Origin: Odontocerum albicorne
Taxonomy: Eukaryota > Arthropoda > Insecta > Trichoptera > Odontoceridae
Direction: 5' to 3'
Length of the DNA stretch: 64,000 nt
Assembly: GCA_949825065.1 (NCBI GenBank)
Contig: OX463864.1
Location: forward strand, 17,745,327-17,809,326
Position 1 is the first letter of the stretch. Each line of letters opens with the position of its first letter. Made by a program: the position numbers and the translations under genes. Below are positions 1-7,632 of the stretch, piece after piece. The notes below the pieces were generated by a model, which had not been told where the DNA came from, did not search any database, and was given only the letters and a program-made list of their open reading frames with translations.

Positions 1-76
1 AAACATGTCAGTTTGTTAAAATCAAATAATATTTGGCGACGTTCGTCAAAAGTCACTACGTTAGTCTGCATTGGCT

Positions 77-315
77 AGGGATGGGGTATATGATAAAATT
101 GATTTTCGATTTTTTTTATACATAAAATTAAATGTTCGTAATTAGTATTAATCATAGTAGATCTTGGCCTATTGAAAGATACATACAAATTATACAATAA
201 ATTAGAAAGTCGGTATAAAAATTAGGAATTAAAACATCAGTTTAGAGAAAAACAATTTTTCGATTTATATAAAAACAATTAGATTTGTAGAAAAAAATTA
301 TTTTACCCCATCCCT
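77..315. mobile_element. Possible hAT-like MITE
   Basis: The two ends form a short terminal inverted repeat: AGGGATGGGGTA on the left, and TACCCCATCCCT read on the right. The interior is AT-rich and carries inverted TTTTCGATTT-type motifs. I could not find a clean 8-bp target duplication, so the class (hAT, from the GGGATGGGG-like end) is only an inference. Confidence 0.35.
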
Positions 316-1098
316 TTGAGACATGACATTTCAAACATCACAGGGACCATGGTACATTTTCTTGAGTATAGTGATTTATTTTGTCCCCCAAAATAAGTCC
401 CCATTCGGCACGACCAACACTAATACCAACACTAACAGCGTGGGTGGGATCGAACTGAAATGAATATTTTATTATAACCAAAAATCCTTTAGAGTTGTTA
501 GAAAATGGAAAGACCTATTATTCTCGAAGACACTCTCATACTAGAGGGTCTGTTTTTTTTAGTAAGACCTTGGACTAAGGAAAACTCTCTTAAGTAACCG
601 CTAAACTGCCAATGCAAGAGCACTCGATAAGACAATCAAGAGTTGTGTCATGAGAATACCACAATATGAGTCTTCTCTCAGCAGTTTGATTGTTTAGTAT
701 GGTCATGTAAAAAGAGACCCAACAACCCGAAATGATCATCCATCCATACATCCATCAGCCGGGCAAGATATTGTTTGTTTTGTATGGGTTCAGTTGAAGC
801 GATTGTAGTTTATTGATGACTTCTGAAAACGGATGAATAAATTTACGATCAAAAGGATAAAGTTAGTGCACTTTAAACATATAATGCAAGGAAAAAATAT
901 GAAATACTTCAACTGAAATTCAAGCGAAAACAACTCATCTCTTAGTTCAACAACTTACCAAAGTAGTTTTACTGTGGTACCATATCTTCATTCGGAGCTA
1001 CTGTCTCAAAGGTCAAGATTGCCATGATAATCGCCAATCTCCAAAGAAGAGAGGAACTTTAAAGAAGTTTTTTTTAATTTTTTATCGTTATGTTTCAG
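316..1098. other. Intron sequence, no gene seen
   Basis: This is presumed intron upstream of the first visible exon of the membrane-protein gene. It has no long reading frame and no recognisable repeat boundary. Earlier exons, including the start codon, must lie to the left of the window or are too short to recognise here. Confidence 0.5.
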
Positions 1099-1196
1099 GA
1101 ACTAATGCTGAGAGCGGGAGCTACCTGAACAGGAGGCCGATTCCTCCTCCATCTTTGGTTCCTGGTCACGAAAGAATCCCGTTCAGGCCTGGCCAG
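1099..1196 (+). CDS. Internal exon of PRRT3/4-like membrane protein gene
   Basis: A 98-bp open segment sits between a consensus acceptor (TATGTTTCAG) and a donor (GGCCAG|GTTTGT). With a two-base lead-in it reads TNAESGSYLNRRPIPPPSLV and then PGHERIPFRPGQ, ending on a codon boundary. The next exon and the long last exon then continue in the same phase 0. The proline-rich, hydrophilic character matches the N-terminal part of the same protein. GC content is clearly higher than in the surrounding intron. The call is an inference from splice signals and phase compatibility. Transcript data would settle it. Confidence 0.7.
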
Positions 1197-1689
1197 GTTT
1201 GTATTTTTTTACTCTTTAACACTTGCCTTACTGTGCTAAACAATTCCGCCAGCCACTGTGCTGGACGATCAGCATCCAGTGAAAAATGTATGTTTTAAAT
1301 TAAAATTGTGCAAAATCTGCTAGATAATTTTTTTTAAATTAGCTATAAAATTATTTTATTATGTAAGTCTTGGTCACTCACTATCCATCATAGGGTGGCA
1401 AGTGTTAATCACAGTATATAAACCTGTCGGATCAAAAATTGTCTTTTTTTAATTTCAAATATAATAAATGCCGTCTCTTTTAAAGCTTACAATAAAATGA
1501 TAATTATAAAAATACAAACTTTTGTAGATTATCGTCTATTGTGGATTATTTTCTCAGATGATGGAACAGTTATGAGGGATATCGAATCGCATGTAATATA
1601 GGAAACAAAAGCATAGGGGCACTAAAACATATATTCTTGAATCGGACAGTATCAAAATATACCAAAAGTATAGCCCACAACAGTATTTT
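1197..1689. other. Intron sequence, nothing recognised
   Basis: AT-rich intron following the donor at 1197. I see no repeat boundary or coding segment in it. Confidence 0.5.
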
Positions 1690-2213
1690 AGTTCCAACTT
1701 TGATGTATGGGAATGAGACATGAACATGGAACAGGATTGAAAAGAGCTGTACAAATACGTGCACTTGGAGGATAAATGCTGTACAAATACGTACACTTTG
1801 AGGAATATGTAGAGTGACAATGTATGACAAAATACAGAATGAAGTGATTAGGGAAGGGTGTGAACTTAAGGTTGCTTTGCTTGGTAAGATAAAGAAGAAC
1901 ATTCTGAAATGGTTTGGGCACATGGAACGAATGAATGAAGAAAGATTAGCAAAATAAATATATGTAGAAAATGTGAGTCGAAGAAGTGGTAGAGGAAACT
2001 CAAACAATGTATGGTTGAATTAATTGTTTGATATTTTGAAAGAGGGAAATGTAAAAAGTCAGAGGAATCGTAGGAGCTGTATGAGAAAGTGTATGAATGT
2101 AGAAGAAGCGATAGATGTGACTCTTTATAGGAAAGTCTGACGCTCTCTCCTCTGCCTACCTCGACAGGGATATGGAGTAATGGTATGTACATATGTATGT
2201 ATGATATTAAATA
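1690..2213 (+). pseudogene. Decayed LINE reverse transcriptase, C-terminal end
   Basis: Conceptual translation with stops shows the usual end of an insect non-LTR reverse transcriptase. It starts with an LMYGNET-like box (about 1697), then NEVIREGCELKVALLGKI, then ILKWFGHMERMNEERLAK, a GRG segment, and NVKSQRNRRSCMRKCMNVEEA. Several in-frame stops and a short internal duplication (CTGTACAAATACG, twice near 1750-1785) show that it is dead. It ends in a TATGTA-rich tail directly against the MITE at 2214. Copies of the same family occur at about 4020, 5890 and 7040, all in introns of the membrane-protein gene and in the same orientation. Confidence 0.7.
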
Positions 2214-2516
2214 CAGTAGAGCATCGATTTTCCGAATACCGATCAACCGAAACATCGGTCAACCGAAAGTTCAAATTTGCGGCCACTAGTATAGAAATTC
2301 AATTTTATGAAAACTTATCGTATTTTATAGTATGTATAGAATTTAAAATTGTTGTGGTGCTGCAGCGCTTTCCCCCTCCCTGCCAACCGGCTTACGTGAG
2401 CAACCTTGCGTCATTAGTGTCGTGTGAGCCTTCACTTGTGACGATCTGTTATCCAAAAAATCAGTTTTCCGAACACCCCCTGTCCTGAATTGTTTCGGAT
2501 AATCGATGCTCTACTG
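2214..2516. mobile_element. Pogo/Tigger-type MITE with TA target duplication
   Basis: A 303-bp element. It begins CAGTAGAGCATCGATTTTCC and ends with the complement of CAGTAGAGCATCGATTATCC, giving a terminal inverted repeat of about 22 bp with one mismatch. A TA dinucleotide flanks both sides (2212-2213 and 2517-2518). The CAGTAGAGCATCGATTATCCG-like end and TA target are typical of pogo/Tigger non-autonomous elements. It encodes no transposase. It has inserted into the tail of the preceding LINE fragment. Confidence 0.8.
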
Positions 2517-2922
2517 TATATCAAATGATTTATATTACAAATATAAAAATGTTCAAAGGACCATTACATTGTTTATTTAGAATATTTATTTAAAACTTCC
2601 AAGTCGGTCGGTTCGTTATTTTAACACAACTTTTTTTTTAGTCTGACCAACAAATTCCGCATATCTGCGAACGATAGCGAATAGCGAATCGATTGGAAAT
2701 TCATAAATTGTGAATTATTTATCGTGATATCGAAATCAAATTGATACCTCATCTGCAATGCTGATTCAACTGGAATTTCGGGCTTCGCTGGACTTCAAAT
2801 TGAAGTCTTCGACATATTTTATAGAATAAATTTCTTTTAGTATTTATGTGTATAAAATTGAGTACTCAAACTTAACTTAACCCATTCACGTCATAATCTT
2901 TTAAATTAAAATATTCATATAT
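2517..2922. other. Intron sequence, nothing recognised
   Basis: AT-rich intron between the MITE and the mariner remnant. No gene or clear repeat boundary was seen. Confidence 0.5.
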
Positions 2923-3603
2923 CAGGTCTGTAAAAATAAAACCGGATTTTTTTTGTAGAAAATACACATTTATTGTATGAAAATGGTAAAAAATATTTTA
3001 TTCAAAGTATTGCCCATTGCTAGCTACACATTTTTCCGATTTCTCTGGCAATTTGTGGATACCAACCACGCCAAAAAAAATGTTGCTCTTTTGAGGCAAG
3101 CCAATTATCGAACCATTTTCGCAAGTGGTTTTTCGGTTTTTCTGCTGTCTTTCATTCATTTCATGCGGAACCCATTTTTCCACCTTCTGGATCTTTCTTA
3201 TGACTTTCAAACGTATGGAGACGGCTTCTCGTGTCACATTTAATTGATCCGTTGTTGTTGCATTTGAGCGTCATCGTGTTGTTGCATTTGAGTTGTTGTT
3301 GCGTTTGAGCGTCATCCTCATCCAACAATGCTTGCAATTCGTCATCTTCAAACTTTCTCGGTAGTCTTCCACGTTCTTCATTTCTCACGTCAAAATCGCC
3401 ACTTTTAAATTTTTTAAACCACTCAAAGTACTGTGATTTACCAAGAGCGTGCTCACCGTAAGCTTTAACAAGCATTCGATGCGATTCTGAGCAGTTTTCT
3501 TCAAATGGTAACAGAAAATCAATGCTGTCCGCAAATCGTAGTTTTCAGGCACAAAAACAGACATGTTCAATGCTATGTAAACATATGTAGTTGTATTAAC
3601 CTG
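2923..3603 (-). pseudogene. Internally deleted mariner transposase
   Basis: Minus-strand translation shows the mariner N-terminal DNA-binding region in two frames. Near 3385-3570 it reads MSVFVPENYDLRTALIFCYH. Near 3300-3475 it includes YGEHALGKSQYFEWFKKFKS and a GRLP..FEDDELQALLDEDD..TQ segment. Further on come IRKIQKVEKWVPHEMNER and then, almost at once, a C-terminal LPEKSEKCVASNGQYFE. In full-length mariners the DD34D catalytic core lies between these blocks, so it has been deleted. A frameshift separates the first two blocks. The left end reads CAGGTCTGTAAAAATAAAAC. The right end (AACCTG near 3603) is only a tentative inverted repeat. Confidence 0.8.
3250..3318. repeat. Short tandem repeat inside mariner remnant
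   Basis: GTTGTTGCATTTGAGCGTCATC-like units of about 20-27 bp are repeated imperfectly about three times. They expand the QLKCNN segment of the broken transposase frame. This is a local minisatellite that arose within the dead element. Confidence 0.6.
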
Positions 3604-4015
3604 TACACCGTGTTAAAAATCAAATTCTACGAATCCTGTGCATGGCACAATTTCGGCGTTTTTTAATTTCTAAGTTTAAACGCGTATTTTATTTAGAACC
3701 ACTGATATTTGATTACACCACCAAGTAAACATGACATTCAAGTAACTTTCTGATAATAAATAATAGTCATTACTCTTAAGGAAACTCATTAAATAAAGGA
3801 GATAAACTAAACATTACGTAAAATACACAAAGGAATGCTACAGATCAGATCACAGGCGTTTGTGCTTCCCGCGAGGAACACGTTAAACTTGTATTGTTGG
3901 GAGTTAAAAGTCTTTGACAAATGTAAACACAAGAAAAAGGCGCCAATGATGCGGTTTGACAGTCATTACATTGACAACTATAGCCATCTATGAGAACTAG
4001 AGGTTTCATATTTAC
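3604..4015. other. Intron sequence, nothing recognised
   Basis: AT-rich intron between the mariner remnant and the next LINE scrap. No coding segment was seen. Confidence 0.45.
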
Positions 4016-4019
4016 GGAC

Positions 4020-4090
4020 TGGTATATGGCAGAATACGTAATAAAGTGATTAGGAATGAATATGAACTTGAAGTTGATGTGTTGAGTTAG
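4020..4090 (+). pseudogene. Short LINE fragment, same family as 1690-2213
   Basis: Translation gives RIRNKVIRNEYELEVDVLS, matching the QNEVIREGCELKVALLG block of the LINE copy at about 1830. The match stops where the truncated MITE at 4093 begins. Confidence 0.5.
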
Positions 4091-4092
4091 TG

Positions 4093-4159
4093 GACGACGC
4101 TCTACATAGCGACAGTCTCTTTCTTAAGCCCGATGTGTATTATTTACCGCTGAGTACTA
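4093..4159. mobile_element. Truncated copy of the MITE at 6175-6420
   Basis: It matches the right arm of the 6175-6420 element: GACGACGCTCTACA, then TTTCTTAAGCCCGATGTGTA and a TTATTTACCGC end. An internal gap of about 25 bp separates the blocks. The left arm is missing. It ends next to a TA. Confidence 0.7.
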
Positions 4160-4436
4160 TACCTTTTATTTTAAAATAATTCTTTTTTAGATATATTCTA
4201 AATGAAATATTCAGCCAATAGTTTAATCACGGATCGCCATTACTCTCCTATTCAGATGCAAACGGGTTGATCTAAAGAAAATTTGAAAGTCAATACAATT
4301 GATGGGGCGGAATATATTTTCACACTCTGAAGATTCTAGAATATTTAGTATGTCTCTGTGTTTTTGACAATATGAAAAAATATTTTCATTAAAATATGTT
4401 AATTTTTTTTTTTATTTTAAACATAGTTTCAATTTT

Positions 4437-4545
4437 GTAATTTGTTTTATCAAACACTGTTTATTCCACTTTTTGTAACGGGAATAATAACCCTGCGGGT
4501 TTCAAGGCTTTCACCTCATCATCAGGGAGCACAAACAAGAGTCTT
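4437..4545. repeat. Single-arm copy of the foldback repeat family
   Basis: The sequence runs from GTAATTTGTTTTATCAAACA through TTTATTCCACTTTTTGTAAC, GGGTTTCAAGGCTTTCACCT and CATCATCAGGGAGCACAAAC. It matches the left arm of the foldback element at 12289-12483 and the copy at 34179-34280. Only one arm is present here. Confidence 0.7.
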
Positions 4546-4799
4546 GTAATTATTGTGTATTGCTTTTATTCTGGGTGAACAATTTATTTTACAGTAATGT
4601 ACAAATTAAGTTATGTGCAATTTATTACCATGTTTGGTTGGTTTAAAAGATAACTAACATTCCAGTCTTCATTTCGAAGGTAATGTGAGGAAAATAGTAT
4701 GGAATATTCCAAACACTATTTTTATATTATTACAATATACGGTTTCTGGTCGGCCATTAGAATAGGTAAAACAACGCATAAATATAAATACAATTTGTC

Positions 4800-5580
4800 A
4801 CAAAAATTATGAAAATTTATATGAATCATATACAAAAAATTGCTTCTAAGAAATACAATATGACAATTTCTGTCAATAAAACAAAGTGCTTAATAATATC
4901 TAAAGAGCCACTCAGATGCAAACTGATCATCGATAACGTATCCATCGAGCAAGTCATACGATTCACTTACCTAGGTGTAGAGATCTCCAGCAATAGTGAC
5001 CTATATAGTGAAGTACGAGCACAAACCAATAAAGCGACAGCTTTGGCTGGCTGCCTGCGGGACACTATATGAAGAAACAAACACATGCTAACCGAAAGTA
5101 AGATCAGGATATATAAGACATGCGTCCGCCCCATCATGACATATGGGATAGAAGTGAGACCCGATACTAACAGGACAAAAAACCTTCTGAGAGTGGCAGA
5201 AATGAGAACCCTACGCTCCATCGCAGGCAGAACTCTTAGAGATCGGATCAGAAATGAGACGATAAGGTCTGTTTGTGGTGTTGAAGACATAGAGAGGTGG
5301 GAAAGAAACGGAAGGCGCTTCTGGAGGGATCATGTGGACCGCATGGAGGATATAAGACTGGCAAGAATCGCTAAGACTGAAAACCCTAACAGCAGGAGAT
5401 TACCAGGAAGGCTGCCGAAAAGGTGGAAGAACAGCTGGACGTCCTTCGACCTAAACCAAGAGGAAGAAGAAGATATACAAAAAATATCAAAAACCAATAC
5501 GCACATGCATACCACCCACCACACATAAAAATACAAACTTGAGACAGGCCAAGGCTCAGGCAATCAAAAGCCTCAATATA
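4800..5580 (+). pseudogene. LINE reverse transcriptase C-terminal region, one nonsense codon
   Basis: One frame stays open from about 4809 to 5528 except for a TGA at about 5070-5072, where related elements usually have tryptophan (…RDTI*RNKHM…). Visible blocks are ISVNKTKCLIISKE and FTYLGVEISS, then after the stop KIRIYKTCVRPIMTYGIEVR, RVAEMRTLRSIAG, DRIRNE and HVDRMEDIRLARIA, ending in an RRLPGRLPKRWKNSW segment and an acidic EEEED tail. These are the thumb and C-terminal blocks of an insect non-LTR retrotransposon reverse transcriptase. No start region or endonuclease is present, so it is a 5'-truncated copy. It is much better preserved than the other LINE scraps and therefore younger. It lies in the intron before the 5692 exon, in the same orientation as the gene. 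Confidence 0.85.
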
Positions 5581-5691
5581 CAAAAAGCAAGATTTTTTTT
5601 TCTCTTTATATTATAGTTTGTTGTCAAAAATGATAAGTTCAAATCTCTTTAGATTTATCCAAATTGCTAACAAAACACTTAAATGTTTCAG

Positions 5692-5778
5692 GATCCTCCG
5701 TCTCCGCAGGTTCCTTCTCCACCTTTGACTGGAGATCCTCATCAGAAGAAGAAAGTTCTCAATACTCCGAGTCATAAG
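5692..5778 (+). CDS. Internal exon of PRRT3/4-like membrane protein gene
   Basis: An 87-bp (29-codon) segment between acceptor AAATGTTTCAG and donor CATAAG|GTAACT. It reads DPPSPQVPSPPLTGDPHQ and then KKKVLNTPSHK, in phase 0 at both ends. The upstream exon ends in phase 0 and the last exon begins in phase 0, so the three join without a frame change. The proline-rich content fits the N-terminal region of this protein family. The flanking sequence is intron packed with transposon debris, while this segment is GC-richer and free of stops in the joined frame. Confidence 0.75.
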
Positions 5779-5889
5779 GTAACTATTGACATACTTTAAT
5801 CCTAGAAAAGTCAATAATTAGTTTCTGCTTCTTAGACGTGAAATACGTGTCGCGTTTTAGGTCACATCTGTATACAAATGGATATATTT

Positions 5890-6174
5890 TTCCAAATATT
5901 TTCTTAAACACTCGAAAAAAGATTACCTTGAGATGGTTTGAGCATGTTAAACGAATAAATGAAGAAAAACTAACATAGCAGATATACAGTCCAGATGTGA
6001 GTGAAAGACGTGTAAAAGGAAGACTAGAAGGAAACGTGAATGTCATAGAAATCGTACAAGTTCTATGGTTCTATGATGTATGAATGTAGAAGAGGCTAAG
6101 GTTATGTATTGACATAGGAAAGTATGGAAAGTCTACCCTGATAGGTAAATATTGTAATGGTATATTTGTATGTA
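5890..6174 (+). pseudogene. Decayed LINE 3' end
   Basis: Broken translation shows a LRWFEHVKRINEEKLT-like block and later a MNVEEAK-like block before a TATGTA tail, matching the copy at 1690-2213. The reading frame is interrupted repeatedly. It ends exactly at the MITE starting at 6175. Confidence 0.6.
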
Positions 6175-6420
6175 CAGTATCCGGCGGTAAATAATACACA
6201 TCGGGCTTAAGAAAGAGACTATCGGCTAACTTCGGCTTTGTCGAGCGTCGTCTCTGTCATTCATACACGTGTTCCGTCGTGATTTATCAGTCATTACTGG
6301 ACCGGACCGGATTTTTAGCGCATCGTGCGACAGACGACGCTCTACAAAGCCGAAGTTAGCCGATTATAGCCGGCAGTCGCTTTCTTAAGCCCGATGTGTA
6401 TTATTTACCGCCGGGTACTG
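6175..6420. mobile_element. Tc1/mariner-type MITE with long inverted arms
   Basis: A 246-bp element beginning CAGTATCCGGCGGTAAATAA and ending in the near-complement (TTATTTACCGCCGGGTACTG). The inverted arms are about 80 bp, so most of the element can fold on itself. A TA flanks each side (6173-6174 and 6421-6422). It has no coding capacity. A truncated relative lies at 4093-4159. Confidence 0.85.
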
Positions 6421-7039
6421 TATGGATAATCTATTGTATAATATTCTTAGATTACAAAAATTAGCTGTCTTGAAATACGATTGCTAATAGATGATATAAA
6501 TATTGATAAAAAACATGGATGATACAGAAATTAAATTTTGAGACGTAAAAACTATTTGAGAAACTGAATTAGAAATTATTATTGAAAGTGTAAAAGAGGA
6601 GTTAAAAAGGAGTGTAGCAACAGGGAACAAGGTAAACAGAGCACTTAATCTAATGCACAATAACTGCGCAATATCAATAAAAAACATCTGACAATTGGAT
6701 AGAGCTCATGGAAAAGATGGAACCTTTTTTTTTTATTTTTTATTAAACAATGTAAATTATTGTACAAACATTTGTCAAGGCTATACCTATATACAAATTT
6801 ATTACTTAACTAATCTTAATTATATGTTATCATTTATGCACTTACTTCATCTTATTTTCCTACATATCATTTTATTTTATTTATTCAATCTTAATATATG
6901 AGATCTTAGAAATAATTAACACCTACATACTACTTATAACTAGATAACAATTCTTACACTAATTATTTAGCAAAAACAAGTCCACTCGTTCAGGCTACTT
7001 GTATTCCATCACATTCACTCAGACAATGGTCGTCCCAGC
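6421..7039. other. Intron sequence; possible reverse-oriented retroposed 3' end
   Basis: There is no coding segment. A poly-T run near 6726-6750 followed by AT-rich sequence up to about 7030 looks, on the minus strand, like a 3' untranslated region ending in AATAAA-like signals and poly(A). It could be the tail of a reverse-oriented retroelement. The source is not recognised. Confidence 0.35.
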
Positions 7040-7510
7040 TAATACTGTAGGTGGACTAGTCAGGCAACAGATAATGCTTCGGGAGCTTGTGCTTATAACG
7101 GAAGAAAGATAAAAGTAAGGTTAATGCCATGGAGATGCACGCAGAAGGGAAATATTTTTGTGTTAACGAATGAAAGAAGGCGAAATGAAGATATCAGAAA
7201 TGGATGCATAGATAAAATGGATGTTTAAAGTAAGATGAAGAAATGACCATTAAGATTTTCTGGACACATGGAGAGAATGATGGACCAAGCAAGTATATTT
7301 GTCAGGCGTGCAAGAGGTAGACAGAGGAAAATATAGGTAGATTGGACCAAATTTTGAAGGAAGGTAATGTGAGAAGCACAATTTAAAAAAGGTTGTAAGT
7401 ACATGATGAGATGTGGAGGAAGTGAAAATTGTGGGTTTGGATAGAAAAGTGTGAAGATCAATTATCTCTGTGCTCACGGTATAACGATGTGTATGAATGT
7501 ATGAAAAGGT
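7040..7510 (+). pseudogene. Decayed LINE 3' end
   Basis: Heavily mutated. Blocks such as FSGHMERMMDQASIF and RRARGRQRK, followed by LKEGNVRS in another frame, match the WFGHMERMNEE…ILKEGNVKS region of the 1690-2213 copy. Multiple stops and frameshifts are present. It lies about 120 bp upstream of the last exon's acceptor. Confidence 0.55.
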
Positions 7511-7632
7511 TATTTTGAAGAGATGTTACGTAAACCACTGTCCAATTAAAAAATATCTGACAAAAAAGGCTTACGAATCCTACTGACGACCTTTATTTCG
7601 AATTATTGTTTAATTGCTTTTATTTTTTCTAG

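Noticed and set aside
1554..2255. Minus-strand frames of 77-145 codons in the first intron
   Set aside because: They lie antisense to a decayed LINE whose sense translation matches known reverse-transcriptase blocks.
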